A stretch of 64,000 bases of DNA from CAVVKW01 sp963749035. GTDB lineage: Bacteria > Verrucomicrobiota > Verrucomicrobiia > Chthoniobacterales > JAATET01. Below, in pieces: positions 32,109 to 48,426 of the stretch. Location: positions 1,054,001 to 1,118,000 of the forward strand of contig CAVVKW010000004.1 in assembly GCA_963749035.1 (NCBI GenBank), written 5' to 3'. The translations under genes were made by a program, and so were the position numbers. The first letter of the stretch is position 1, and each line of letters opens with the position of its first letter. Below the pieces are notes generated by a model. That model was not told where the DNA came from, searched no databases, and was given only the letters and a program-made list of their open reading frames with translations.

Positions 32109-32406
32109 AGAGGATGAACCCGCGCGGCTTACCGGGTCGCTCCGGGTCTTCGGACACCGTCTCGTTCTTGCGTCCGTTCCCGTAACTTTCCGGTGCCGCC
32201 GGATTGACGAGCTGCCAAGGGCGCTGAACGTCGAAGATCTCCGCCACCACCCCGCTGACCGCCGGGTCCGGTTGCACCGTGATGACCTCGGTCTGCTCCC
32301 TCAGCAAAATTTCGTCCTCGTCCTGCACGATGACAAACGCCTCTTCCTGCGCCCACGCCGTCGTCAGACCGAACAGCCCAACCAGGATCAACCACGCAAC
32401 TTTCAC
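32092..32406 (-). CDS. Small exported protein of unknown function
   Basis: A 104-residue protein with a clear signal peptide (MKVAWLILVGLFGLTTAWA, cleavage about residue 19). The mature part is acidic (FVIVQDEDEILLREQTEVIT) and ends GFILFALDW. No family is recognised. The 3' end overlaps the possible start of the glycosyltransferase gene by 17 nt, so they are probably coupled, but a functional link is not evident. Confidence 0.55.
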   Translation of the reverse strand: MKVAWLILVGLFGLTTAWAQEEAFVIVQDEDEILLREQTEVITVQPDPAVSGVVAEIFDVQRPWQLVNPAAPESYGNGRKNETVSEDPERPGKPRGFILFALDW

Positions 32407-32535
32407 ACCCGCTTTCTATCTCGCGAAGGCTCGATGCGCAATTTACAACTCATCCCGATTTTCCAGCGGGTCCACGCTTGCGAAAGAGCCCCCAACCGCA
32501 CGACACCCGATCCGACTTACCCATTGACTCCTGAC

Positions 32536-33504
32536 ATGCTCTCCGCGGCCCGCAACGTCTTCGCCATCGAAATCGAAGCTCTTCAGACCCTCTCCGACCG
32601 CCTGGACGAAACCTTCATCGAGGCCGTCGCCACCCTCCAGAGCTGCGTCGAACGTCGCAACAAAGTCATCGTCCTCGGCGTCGGCAAATCCGGTCACATC
32701 GGCGACAAGATCGCCGCCACCCTCACCTCCACCGGTTGCCCCGCCGTCGTGCTTCATTCCCTCAACGCCCTCCACGGCGACCTCGGCATCGTCTCCGACG
32801 GTGACGTCATTCTCGCGCTCAGTTCCTCCGGCGAAACCGAAGAGCTCAACAACGTCCTCCCCGCCCTCGCCCGCTTCCAGGTCCAGATCATCGCGCTGAC
32901 CGGACGCCCGGACTCCTCCCTCGGTCGCGCCGCTCACACGGTCCTCGACGTCAGCGTTCCCCGCGAGGCCTGCCCGCTCAACCTCGCCCCCACCTCCAGC
33001 ACCACCGCCATGCTCGCGCTCGGCGACGCCCTCGCGATGGTCCTTCTCGAAGCCCGTGGATTCAACAAGGACGACTTCGCCAAATTCCACCCCGGCGGGA
33101 AACTCGGTCGCACGCTCTTACTTGGCGTCCACGAGATCATGCGCCCCGCCGATCGCCTCGCGCTTGTCCCACCGACCGCCACCATTCGCGAAGCGATCAA
33201 ATCCATGACCGCCCACCGCGCCGGCGCTGCCGTCATCACCGACCTCGCCACTGGTCGACTGGTCGGGATCTTTACCCACGGCGACTTTGCCCGCCATTAC
33301 GCCACCGACGCTGACATCGGCTCTCGACCCGTCGCGGATTTCATGACTGCCAATCCCGTCACCATTTCCTCCGACAAGTTGGCAGCGGAAGTCCTTCAGA
33401 TCCTTCAGACCCATCGCATCGACGACCTTGTCGTCATCGACGAAGACAGAATCCCTCTCGGCATGGTCGACTCGCAAGATCTGTCCCGCCAGAAACTGCT
33501 GTAA
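32536..33504 (+). CDS. D-arabinose 5-phosphate isomerase, KdsD/KpsF family
   Basis: Makes arabinose 5-phosphate from ribulose 5-phosphate, the first step of Kdo synthesis for LPS. The 322-residue protein has a sugar isomerase (SIS) domain, with VLGVGKSGHIGDKIAATLTS (about residues 44-63), HGDLGIVSDGDVILALSSSG (about 81-100) and CPLNLAPTSSTTAMLALGDA (about 151-170), followed by two CBS domains (about 205-322, PPTATIREAIKSM and ANPVTISSDKLAAEVL). Order and length are those of KdsD/KpsF. ATG 32536 is chosen; an open upstream extension is not conserved in character. Together with the heptosyltransferase it shows an LPS-bearing envelope. Confidence 0.9.
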   Translation: MLSAARNVFAIEIEALQTLSDRLDETFIEAVATLQSCVERRNKVIVLGVGKSGHIGDKIAATLTSTGCPAVVLHSLNALHGDLGIVSDGDVILALSSSGETEELNNVLPALARFQVQIIALTGRPDSSLGRAAHTVLDVSVPREACPLNLAPTSSTTAMLALGDALAMVLLEARGFNKDDFAKFHPGGKLGRTLLLGVHEIMRPADRLALVPPTATIREAIKSMTAHRAGAAVITDLATGRLVGIFTHGDFARHYATDADIGSRPVADFMTANPVTISSDKLAAEVLQILQTHRIDDLVVIDEDRIPLGMVDSQDLSRQKLL

Positions 33505-33519
33505 GGACCAGGCAAGCTC

Positions 33520-33993
33520 TCAATCGAAGCTTTTCGGATCCTCGATCAACTCGCGCAAGGCCCGCGCATCCAGTCGATCCTTCTCTCGACTCGAGTCTTC
33601 CTTCCAACCGATCAACGAAGCTTTGGAGGCCACCGCGATTTTATTTCCACCAATTTCATACCACGCGACGTCTTGAGTCACGTCGCCGTATCTTCGCCCG
33701 CTCATCCGGGTAAAGAGATCGACTTGGAGATATTCGGTTTCCTCGACGATTCGAATCGCTCCCTCCTCGTCTGTGAAATCGCTGACGGACAACTCACGCG
33801 CGAATCCCTCGCCGAATCCCGACAAGATCTCCAGCAGCCGCCGAACGTTGTTTTCGTCCGGGTCGATCAGCAAGTCCACGTCTTCGGTCATCCTTACGTA
33901 TCCCTGGATCGTGACCGCGACCCCGCCAACGACCACGAAGCGAACCTCGCCCTCAGCGAGACGCACCAACAATTTTTCGAACGATGGTTCCAT
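33520..33993 (-). CDS. Nucleotidyltransferase-fold protein
   Basis: A 157-residue protein with a nucleotidyltransferase core: FVVVGGVAVTIQGYVRMTED followed by VDLLID (about residues 19-44), where the GG-x9-RxTxDVD pattern holds the metal-binding acids. A later conserved Lys-containing stretch (ASKASLIGWKEDSSREKDRL, about 122-141) with KDRLDARAL fits DUF6036/AbiEii-like proteins. Some members are toxins of nucleotidyltransferase toxin-antitoxin pairs, but no antitoxin gene is seen next to it, so a solitary role is equally possible. Convergent with the kdsD-type gene, with 15 nt between stops. Confidence 0.75.
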   Translation of the reverse strand: MEPSFEKLLVRLAEGEVRFVVVGGVAVTIQGYVRMTEDVDLLIDPDENNVRRLLEILSGFGEGFARELSVSDFTDEEGAIRIVEETEYLQVDLFTRMSGRRYGDVTQDVAWYEIGGNKIAVASKASLIGWKEDSSREKDRLDARALRELIEDPKSFD

Positions 33994-34191
33994 CAGATTG
34001 ATTGGATCTCCAGGCGCCAGATCGGACCAACCGTGCGTTCGCCCGCAACATCTCCAATCGCCGTAAAGGATTCAGTCGAGCAAGTGAGCCACCCACCTTC
34101 CGCTTTTGCCGTTCTTCGAACTCCTCGCTCACACCACCAACCTAGCGCCCCGCCAATCACCCCACAAACTCTTAGCGGCTGTGGCATAAAT

Positions 34192-34211
34192 CGAATCTCG
34201 AGCGAGATTCG
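34192..34211. promoter_or_regulatory. 20-bp palindrome, possible operator
   Basis: CGAATCTCG-AG-CGAGATTCG: two 9-nt arms are exact reverse complements around a 2-nt centre. It lies in the gap between divergent genes. The short centre is unsuitable for an RNA hairpin loop but suits a dimeric DNA-binding protein. No regulator gene is adjacent, and I make no assignment. Confidence 0.4.
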
Positions 34212-34308
34212 CCGTCGATCGTCCCCTCGGATCGATCCCCACCATTGACTCCCAGCACCGCTCCCGCCAAAAACTTCATGGGTCCAACGCGGCGAAGCCG
34301 TGAACCCC

Positions 34309-34330
34309 CTCTCAACTCCCAACTCTCCAC
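34309..34330 (+). repeat. CTCAACTCCCAACT phrase repeat upstream of efp
   Basis: CTCTCAACTCCCAACTCTCC, a pyrimidine-rich reiterated phrase ending about 9 nt before the efp ATG. It is the same unit as before ispF. The interval to the start codon is TTCCCCAAA, without a Shine-Dalgarno-like sequence. Confidence 0.6.
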
Positions 34331-34339
34331 TTCCCCAAA

Positions 34340-34897
34340 ATGCCACTCGCCAACGATCTCCGCAAAGGAATGGCCGTCCGTTACAACGGCAACGACGCCA
34401 TCGTCCTCGACGTCCAGCACCGCACCCCCGGCAACCTCCGCGCTTTCGTGCAGGTCATCCTCCGCTACATCGGCACCGGTAAATCTGCCGACGTCCGCTT
34501 CTCCTCCACCGAGAAAGTCGAAGTCGTCGAGACCAACCGCATGAACCTCGAGTTCAGCTACAACGATCCGACCGGCTGGCACTTCATGGACCCCAACACC
34601 TTCGAGACCATCACCCTCAACGAGGATCTGATTACCGACGCCAAAGAATATCTCGTCGAAAATCTCCAGGTCGAAGTCCTCGAGGTCGAAGGAAAACCGG
34701 TTCAGGTCGTCCTCCCGACCACCGTGGAAATGAAGGTCACCGAGAGTGCCGACGGCCTGAAAGGCGACAGCGCCAACAACGTTCAAAAGCCGGCAACGCT
34801 CGAAACCGGGAAGATCATCAACGTCCCGCTTTTCATCAAGGAAGGCGAAACGATCAAAGTCAGCACCGCCGACGGCAACTACCTCGGTCGCGCCTGA
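34340..34897 (+). CDS. efp: Elongation factor P
   Basis: Relieves ribosome stalling at polyproline stretches. The 185-residue protein has the three-domain EF-P length and motifs: KGMAVRYNGNDAIVLDVQH at the N terminus, FSYNDPTGWHFMDPNTFETI in domain II and the C-terminal VPLFIKEGETIKVSTADGNY. The tip of the loop that contacts the P-site tRNA reads TPGNLRAF, so position 32, equivalent to E. coli Lys34, is Asn. Lysylation (EpmA) or rhamnosylation (EarP) at this position is therefore not possible. This matters because several proteins of the window carry long Thr-Pro runs. Start ATG 34340, without a visible ribosome binding site. Confidence 0.95.
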   Translation: MPLANDLRKGMAVRYNGNDAIVLDVQHRTPGNLRAFVQVILRYIGTGKSADVRFSSTEKVEVVETNRMNLEFSYNDPTGWHFMDPNTFETITLNEDLITDAKEYLVENLQVEVLEVEGKPVQVVLPTTVEMKVTESADGLKGDSANNVQKPATLETGKIINVPLFIKEGETIKVSTADGNYLGRA

Positions 34898-35097
34898 CGA
34901 ACCCCCGAAAAACTTGCCCGCGCCCTGCAACTCGCGAAACCCCGGTCCGATTTGAGGCCACAGCAACGTTGCCTCCGAAGCAATTCGATCTATCTTCGAA
35001 TGATCCAGAGACCGTTCCATCGTTTTGCCCATCTCGGTTCGGCGGTTGTCAAATACCACTCTGAATCATCGCACCAATCCTTCGATACCTAAATCCA

Positions 35098-35445
35098 ATG
35101 AAAATCACTTCCCACGTCTTTCGCAAACCCACCATCTTCCTCACCGCCATCGCGTTCACGACGGCAACCCTCCCCGCCGAAGACGTCGATAAGCGAACCG
35201 CCAAGCGCGCCGCGGAATTCACCACCGCCGACGTCGACGGAGATGATTTCATGAGCAAGGACGAGATGAAGGCACTCCGATCCAACTTCGACGACGACAA
35301 GCTCGAGACCGCGTTCAACATGAACGATAAGGACGACGATGGACTGATCTCGAAAGAAGAATGGATGAGTGCCGGAAAACCCTCTGCCGCCAAAGCAACC
35401 AACGCTGAGGCTGCGGAACAGGTTGATTCCGACGCCGACGAATAG
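35098..35445 (+). CDS. Exported EF-hand calcium-binding protein
   Basis: A 115-residue protein with a signal peptide (about residues 1-27) and two EF-hand loops, DVDGDDFMSKDE (about 45-56) and DKDDDGLISKEE (about 77-88), each with acidic residues at positions 1, 3, 5 and 12. The first loop has Asp rather than Gly at position 6. It is expected in the periplasm. The tail is Ala/Glu/Asp-rich. A strong terminator follows 25 nt after the stop, so it is a single-gene unit. Partner unknown. Confidence 0.8.
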   Translation: MKITSHVFRKPTIFLTAIAFTTATLPAEDVDKRTAKRAAEFTTADVDGDDFMSKDEMKALRSNFDDDKLETAFNMNDKDDDGLISKEEWMSAGKPSAAKATNAEAAEQVDSDADE

Positions 35446-35470
35446 GCGAGCCTGAGCTCGGCTCAATCCC

Positions 35471-35507
35471 GACGCCCGGCGCCTCGCTGCCGGGCGTCTT
35501 TCCTTTT
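35471..35507 (+). terminator. Intrinsic terminator after the EF-hand gene
   Basis: A 10-bp perfect stem GACGCCCGGC / GCCGGGCGTC (35471-35480 and 35489-35498) with an 8-nt loop, followed by TTTCCTTTT. Confidence 0.9.
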
Positions 35508-35762
35508 CAGAGCCGATCACCGGCTCAAGCCTCCCGGGTTCACGTCCGATCGCCACCGCCAAACCGACGAGCAAAGCGTTCGCTACGAGCCAAGATTCCG
35601 TCGCTCTCTCTGCCGACAAGACAGCCGATCGCCATAGTCTCTCCTGACAAGCCGGCTCGGTTCCAAAAAAGCTGGAATGCGTTCAGTCCTACCGCCAAAG
35701 GTTGCTCGGAAGCCAAACTCAAACGTGATACCTTCGCCGCAACTTTCGATGATCCCCCTCCG

Positions 35763-37292
35763 ATGAAAACTCACTTCCCCCTCCGCCCCATTCTCACCGC
35801 AATCGCCCTTTTGACCGTGGCGCTCCAGGCATTCGCCGAGCGATCGGCTCCTGAACCAAAGTCGGCACCGCCCTGGCGCTATATCTTCACCTACTTCGAC
35901 GGTGACAGCAAATCAGGTTTATGGCTCATGGGCAGCGACGACGGGTTCGTCTGGCACCGGGTGGAAAATCGGGACGCCGCCGACAAGTCCCAGAGATTCA
36001 ATCCGAAAGTTGGCCAGTGGGAGTTCTTCCGGGATCCCAGCTTCGCCGTCGGTCCCGATGGGCGCTATCACCTGGTCTGGACCACTGGTAGCAATGGGTT
36101 TGGCTACGCATCATCTGACGATATCACCCGTTGGAGTAACGACGACGCACGGTTCATCAAAATTGATCTGGGGGACCTCGCAGACGTCCCGCTGCGGCAT
36201 ACTTGGGCGCCCGAGGTCCGCTACGATCCCGACACGCAGCTCTTCAATATCCTCATCTCGGTCCGTGCCAAAAACTTCGCCAAAGACCACCCGAAGTATT
36301 CGGAGATGAGCAACTACCGGATCCAGGAATTCCTCGTTCAAACTGCGGACTGGGAAACCTTCACCGACCCGGTCGTCGCATTTCCGAAGTTGGACAAACT
36401 CAGCACCATCGATGCCGACGCCATTTCCACCGACGACGGCGTCATGCTGTTTTCAAAAATCGAGCACCGCGATCGTTTTGGTGAGAAAGTGAAAGACGCC
36501 CGAGGCGGCATTCGGATTCTGCGCGGGGAATCGATCAAGGGTCCTTGGGATGGGGAACTGACGGAAGAATCGCCCATGCTCCCATCCGCCCCCGGAGCCT
36601 CGGAAGGACCCAGCGCGCTCCAGATCGGCCCCCTGTTGGTGGTTTACCACGACTGGGGATTCTCTGCTTCAGGATCATTCGACGATGAAGAATGGTTCTC
36701 GGTTGCCAAAGAATTCCAACGCCCGAACAACTGGCGACACGGCTCGGTCCGACAGGTCCGTTTCGACGACTACAGCGAGAGTGGAATTTCTCAGGAATAC
36801 TGGACCGGGATCGATTCGACGACGACCGAGATCGATCCGACCGCCTTCGCCGCGGACGGCGAAACGACAGGGTTCGATCTACCCGCACTGGAGGTCCGCG
36901 ACTGGAATCTTCCCCACTCGGCGAAAAGCTCTGCAAACGACGGCTTTCAGCAGCGGATCCGCGCTGTCCTCACCGCACCGGAGACCGGGACCTACACCTT
37001 CTGGGTCAGTGGAGACGACCGCGCGGAATTATGGATGGATACCAAAGGCACCGATCCAGCACGAAGCGAAATGATCGCCTTTGCCGACGGCACGAACTGG
37101 CGTCAATGGGACGCGAAACCGGAACAGTCCGCATCGGTCGAGCTCGAGGCAAACCAGAAATACTTCATCGAATTACGGCATCGCGACGTGGAGGGCGATG
37201 ATCACGCCAGTGTCGGTTGGAAACGCCCCGGCCAAGGCGGAGACAAGCCCGCGTCTCTCGTTCCAGAATGGGTGCTCTCCAAATTTGAGTAA
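35763..37292 (+). CDS. Exported GH43-like beta-propeller with C-terminal PA14 domain
   Basis: A 509-residue protein with signal peptide (about residues 1-25, ending LQAFA). Residues 35-330 look like the five-bladed propeller of family 43-type glycosidases: EFFRDPSFAVGPDGRYHLVW and TGSNGFGYASSDDITRWS near the start, HTWAPEVRYDPDTQLFNILI in the middle (about 154-173), and EGPSALQIGPLLVVYHDW later. The order D ... D-x(n)-E fits the usual catalytic Asp and Glu set but I cannot confirm it. The C-terminal PA14-type domain (about 375-505) has YTFWVSGDDRAELWMDT. It is probably a periplasmic or surface glycoside hydrolase. Confidence 0.75.
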   Translation: MKTHFPLRPILTAIALLTVALQAFAERSAPEPKSAPPWRYIFTYFDGDSKSGLWLMGSDDGFVWHRVENRDAADKSQRFNPKVGQWEFFRDPSFAVGPDGRYHLVWTTGSNGFGYASSDDITRWSNDDARFIKIDLGDLADVPLRHTWAPEVRYDPDTQLFNILISVRAKNFAKDHPKYSEMSNYRIQEFLVQTADWETFTDPVVAFPKLDKLSTIDADAISTDDGVMLFSKIEHRDRFGEKVKDARGGIRILRGESIKGPWDGELTEESPMLPSAPGASEGPSALQIGPLLVVYHDWGFSASGSFDDEEWFSVAKEFQRPNNWRHGSVRQVRFDDYSESGISQEYWTGIDSTTTEIDPTAFAADGETTGFDLPALEVRDWNLPHSAKSSANDGFQQRIRAVLTAPETGTYTFWVSGDDRAELWMDTKGTDPARSEMIAFADGTNWRQWDAKPEQSASVELEANQKYFIELRHRDVEGDDHASVGWKRPGQGGDKPASLVPEWVLSKFE

Positions 37293-37600
37293 CCTGGGCT
37301 CACTCGCTCGCAATCCGTCAGCCTCTGCCGATCACCGGGCGGGACGAAACTGCTAAGCCACCCGAGACAGCGTCCGGCCAAATGCTTTTCGCGTCACACA
37401 ACGTCCAGCCATGTAAATGGATAGGACCGCGGATTCCAACCTGATCGGGCTCATCTGACAATCGTTTCGCAAATCACAATAAATCCCGCGATCGCGGCAT
37501 GGTGCTCGGCCAAAAATCGGAGCCGACCTCAGTCGTCAACCCATGAAGCCGAGAATTTGAGCGCGGAAGCTCAGGCTTTCGTCACTTCTCGGTTATCAAA
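37293..37600. other. 308-nt gap between convergent genes
   Basis: Separates the stop of the GH43-like gene (+) from the stop of the giant propeller gene (-). No coding sequence is supported. Only a 12-bp self-complementary site, CCGCGATCGCGG (about 37483-37494), stands out. No clear intrinsic terminator is seen for either gene. Confidence 0.55.
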
Positions 37601-45082
<7,482 letters not shown>

Positions 45083-45233
45083 ACTTCCAGGAAATCGCGA
45101 AGCGCAACTGACCGGCTCCACTGTTCACCCACCGTTCTATCCGACAACGAATTCCCGGCAATCGAGAAAGCTGAATTTAGCGTAGGGGAAACCCCGAAAT
45201 TTCGTTTCCCTCCGACACGTTGAGCGCCGCCCG

Positions 45234-45605
45234 CTACTTCACAAGATACGGCCCGACGTCAAAAGACTCGCCAACCGTCACGGTGTCATACCGAGTTTTG
45301 TCGAGCCAAACCTTGTAGGGCTCCACTCCTCCCTCCTTCATGGGCACCTCCACGGTCACGATGTATTCGCCGTCGCGTTCCGACGTTCGTAATCCCTGTT
45401 CGCCGATCGTGATCTGTTCCTCCTTCTGCGGAACAAACTCCTTCGAAACGACCACTCCGCGCAGCCTCGCATCGACGATCCCCTGACCACTCCACCAAAC
45501 GGACAACACGATTCCCGCCAGTAAAAGGACACCCACGAGAACCGCTGACACCACCGCGCCCCACGGGGTTTTCGGCTTCACCGTTCGATGGTTCTTCTGC
45601 TTCAT
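45234..45605 (-). CDS. Membrane-anchored small protein of unknown function
   Basis: A 123-residue protein with a basic N terminus, one membrane helix (about residues 17-40, VVSAVLVGVLLLAGIVLSVW) and a C-terminal extracytoplasmic beta-rich domain (about 50-123) with VVVSKEFVPQKEEQITIGEQ and YKVWLDKTRYDTVTVGESF. ATG 45605 is chosen because it gives MKQKNHR before the helix. I do not recognise the family with confidence. It lies 151 nt upstream of the giant propeller gene on the same strand. Confidence 0.6.
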   Translation of the reverse strand: MKQKNHRTVKPKTPWGAVVSAVLVGVLLLAGIVLSVWWSGQGIVDARLRGVVVSKEFVPQKEEQITIGEQGLRTSERDGEYIVTVEVPMKEGGVEPYKVWLDKTRYDTVTVGESFDVGPYLVK

Positions 45606-45739
45606 CCTCGCAAAATAACACCCGTCCTCCGCTTCCGCCAGCAGCCCAAAGTCCATCGACCTCCGCCAAGTTTACCGAAAGGCTGGCATGTCGTCCGCCC
45701 CGTCAGGCATGGTGGCCCGCCTGCGAGCGCCTCGCGTCC

Positions 45740-47218
45740 ATGACCCGCCCGACTTTATCCCTCCTCGCTGCCGCCGTTTGTTTCCCGGGGTGCGTCGCCC
45801 CGGAGAAGCCCATCGTCCCCCCGGTCGACGTTGCTTCCGGGTTCACTCCCCTCCCCGGAGCCCCCCTTCCCGACCAATGGTGGCGCAGCTTCGATGATCC
45901 CATCCTGAATCGCCTCGTCGATCAGGCTCTCGACGACAATTTCGATCTCGCTGCCGCGTGGGACCGCCTCCGCCAAGCACGGGAGGTCGCCCGTATCGAA
46001 ACCGCCGAACTTCTGCCCGATCTCGAAGGTCGCGGGGGTGCGTCGCGCTCCCGCCGGGTCGAATCCTTCGAAGGGCGTCCCGCCTCCGGCGCCCCCGGAG
46101 ACACTGGCTCCGAAGGCGGCACCCGGGTCACCCTTACCACCAATTACAATCTCGGCCTCGAGATCAGCTACGAGCTCGACCTCTGGGGCCGCATCCGCGC
46201 GTCCCGCGACGCCGCCGTCTTCGACACCCGCGCGTCCGCCGAGGACGTGCGCACTGCCGCTCTCACGCTCGCCGCATCCGTCGCCGACACCTGGGTTCAA
46301 CTCGTGGAGCAGAACGCTCAGGTCGACCTCCTCGAAGCCCAGCTCGAGCTCAACCAACAGGTCACCGATCTCGTCACAACCCGCTTCCGCCAAGGCCAAG
46401 TCGGATCGCTCGACGTCCTCCAGCAACGCCAGCTCACGGAATCCCGCCGCGGAGACATCGCCCTCGCCCGGGCTCAGGCCGCCATCTTCGAGCATCAACT
46501 CGCCATTCTTCTCGGCCAACCTCCGGCCCGCTCCGTCGCTCCGCGCGTCGCCGATCTCCGACTCCCCGGCCCGCTACCGTCCACCGGGCTTCCCGCCGCA
46601 CTCGTCCAGCGCCGCCCCGACGTCCGCTCCTCCTATTACGCCATCCTTGCCACCGACCGCCGCGTCTGGGAAGCCATCGCCGATCGCCTTCCTCGCATCA
46701 GCCTCACCGCCGGTGCCGACGCAAACGCAGAGTCAATCCGCGACCTCCTCGACAACTACCTCGCGACCCTCGCCGCTAACTTCATTGCCCCCCTCCTCGA
46801 CGGGGGCGCCCGCGCGGCCGAAGTCCGCCGTGTCCGGGCCGTCCTTTCCGAGCGCATCAACCTTTACGGCCAAACGATTCTCGAAGCCTTTGGCGAAGTC
46901 CAGGACGCCCTCGTTCAAGAACGTCAGCAACGGATTTTCCTCGCCAGTATCAACAAACAGCTCGAACTCTCTTCCGCCGCGCTCCGCCGCATCCGCCAAG
47001 GCTACCTCCAGGGCACCAACGACTACCTCCGCGTCCTCGACGCCATTTCGACCGAGCAAGAACTACAACGCACCCAGCTGGCCGCGCGTCGCTCCCTCCT
47101 CCAGCAACGTATTCTTCTCTGCCGTGCACTCGGCGGCAGTTGGGAAATGCAATCCCCGCCCCTCAAAAGACTCGTCTCCATCCCCGCCGAATCTCAGCCT
47201 GCTCCCGCCCTGCCATGA
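45740..47218 (+). CDS. RND efflux outer-membrane lipoprotein (NodT/OprM family)
   Basis: Outer-membrane channel of a tripartite efflux pump. The 492-residue protein starts with a lipoprotein signal (MTRPTLSLLAAAVCFPGC, Cys 18). It then shows the TolC-like pattern of two repeats: WWRSFDDPILNRLVDQALDD near the N terminus, LEISYELDLWGRIRASRDAA (about 136-155), ALVQRRPDVRSSYYAILATD (about 287-306) and a C-terminal helical repeat with LRRIRQGYLQGTNDYLRVLD. The operon order, outer-membrane protein then adaptor then pump, and the 4-nt overlap with the adaptor gene support the assignment. Confidence 0.92.
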   Translation: MTRPTLSLLAAAVCFPGCVAPEKPIVPPVDVASGFTPLPGAPLPDQWWRSFDDPILNRLVDQALDDNFDLAAAWDRLRQAREVARIETAELLPDLEGRGGASRSRRVESFEGRPASGAPGDTGSEGGTRVTLTTNYNLGLEISYELDLWGRIRASRDAAVFDTRASAEDVRTAALTLAASVADTWVQLVEQNAQVDLLEAQLELNQQVTDLVTTRFRQGQVGSLDVLQQRQLTESRRGDIALARAQAAIFEHQLAILLGQPPARSVAPRVADLRLPGPLPSTGLPAALVQRRPDVRSSYYAILATDRRVWEAIADRLPRISLTAGADANAESIRDLLDNYLATLAANFIAPLLDGGARAAEVRRVRAVLSERINLYGQTILEAFGEVQDALVQERQQRIFLASINKQLELSSAALRRIRQGYLQGTNDYLRVLDAISTEQELQRTQLAARRSLLQQRILLCRALGGSWEMQSPPLKRLVSIPAESQPAPALP

Positions 47219-48426
47219 CCTCCCACGATCCGACGCCCCCACCCGCGCGACGCGGTTCAGTCCGCTCGTGGATCGCCCGCCTCCTGCCTCTGGCCGTCAT
47301 AGCCGGCGCCCTCGCCCTCGGCTACACCTTGATCCAAACGCCGCCCCGAGCCGAGTCCCAACGTCCGGCCCGCCAGGCGACCCTCGTCGACGTCGCCCCC
47401 GTCGCCTTCCGCACCGAACCCGTTCGCGTCGAAGCCATGGGCACCGTGCAACCCGCGCAAACGGTGGATCTCATGCCGCGCGTCGGCGGGGAGATCGAGT
47501 GGATCAATCCCGACTTCGTCCCGGGCGGCCTCTTCAGCAAGGGGGCGGACCTCGTCCGCATCGAAGCGATCGACTACGAACTCGCCCGTCGGGCCGCCGA
47601 CAAGTCTCTCACCGAAGCCCGAACCAACCTTCGCATCGAAGAGGGCGCGCAGAACGTCGCTCGCGAGGACTTCGAACTTCTCGGCGACGTTGTCGGCGAA
47701 GACGATCGCGACCTCGTCCTCCGCAAACCTCAGCTCGACATGGCCAAGGCCACCGTCGCCGCCGCCGAAGCCGATCTCGAACGCGCCCGCATCGATCTGG
47801 CCCGCACTACCGTCGCCGCACCCTTCAACGCCATCATCGAGGGCCGCCCCCTGAACGTCGGCGCCCGCGTCACCCCGACGACCACGCTCGCGACACTCAT
47901 CGGGACCGATCACTACTGGATCGAGGTCACCCTCCCCGTCAACGAGTTGAAATGGCTGGTCTTCCCCGGGCCGTCCGACTCGACCAGCTCGACCGCGACC
48001 ATCTTTGACGACGCCGCGTGGTCGACGGATGCCTCCCGCACCGGCCGGGTCAAACGCCTCGCGGCCAGCCTCGAAAGTGAAGGCCGGATGGCTCGCGTCA
48101 TCGTGGAGGTCGCCGATCCCCTCGGCATCGCTGATCCCGATCTCCCCCGCCTCCTCATCGGCTCCTACGTTCGGGTCGAATTTCAAGGACGCGAACTCGA
48201 AGACGTCGCCCGCCTTCCCCGCGCTTACCTCCACGAAAACGATCAGGTGCACGTCTTCGCGACCGACGAAACTCTCGACATCCGCGAGGTCACGGTCGGC
48301 CTCCGCGCCCGGGACCACGTCGTTATCACCGCCGGCCTCGAGCCTTCCGACCGCATCATCACCACGAACCTCCCGGCACCCGTCCAAGGAATGCCGCTGC
48401 GCGTGGAAACACCCGTCGTCCAGTGA
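47215..48426 (+). CDS. RND efflux periplasmic adaptor (membrane fusion protein)
   Basis: A 403-residue adaptor with an N-terminal membrane anchor (about residues 20-40). The lipoyl/barrel-sandwich halves are seen as VEAMGTVQPAQTVDLMPRVG (about 74-93) and ARTTVAAPFNAIIEGRPLN (about 199-217), separated by a short coiled hairpin (about 120-195). Beta-barrel and membrane-proximal domains follow (GSYVRVEFQGRELEDVARLP, about 320-339). ATGA overlap with the upstream channel gene and GTGA overlap with the pump gene show tight coupling. Confidence 0.92.
   Translation: MTSHDPTPPPARRGSVRSWIARLLPLAVIAGALALGYTLIQTPPRAESQRPARQATLVDVAPVAFRTEPVRVEAMGTVQPAQTVDLMPRVGGEIEWINPDFVPGGLFSKGADLVRIEAIDYELARRAADKSLTEARTNLRIEEGAQNVAREDFELLGDVVGEDDRDLVLRKPQLDMAKATVAAAEADLERARIDLARTTVAAPFNAIIEGRPLNVGARVTPTTTLATLIGTDHYWIEVTLPVNELKWLVFPGPSDSTSSTATIFDDAAWSTDASRTGRVKRLAASLESEGRMARVIVEVADPLGIADPDLPRLLIGSYVRVEFQGRELEDVARLPRAYLHENDQVHVFATDETLDIREVTVGLRARDHVVITAGLEPSDRIITTNLPAPVQGMPLRVETPVVQ

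Larger units (their letters stand above)
33994..34339. other. 346-nt gap between divergent genes
   Basis: No convincing coding sequence is seen. The gap separates the start of the nucleotidyltransferase gene (-) from efp (+), so promoters for both should lie here. It holds a 20-bp palindrome (34192-34211) and the phrase repeat before efp (34309-34330). No other structure is apparent. Confidence 0.6.

Noticed and set aside
33520..33993. The nucleotidyltransferase as half of a toxin-antitoxin pair
   Set aside because: No small antitoxin frame is adjacent on the same strand; the next genes are convergent or divergent housekeeping genes. Recorded only as a possible relation to AbiEii.
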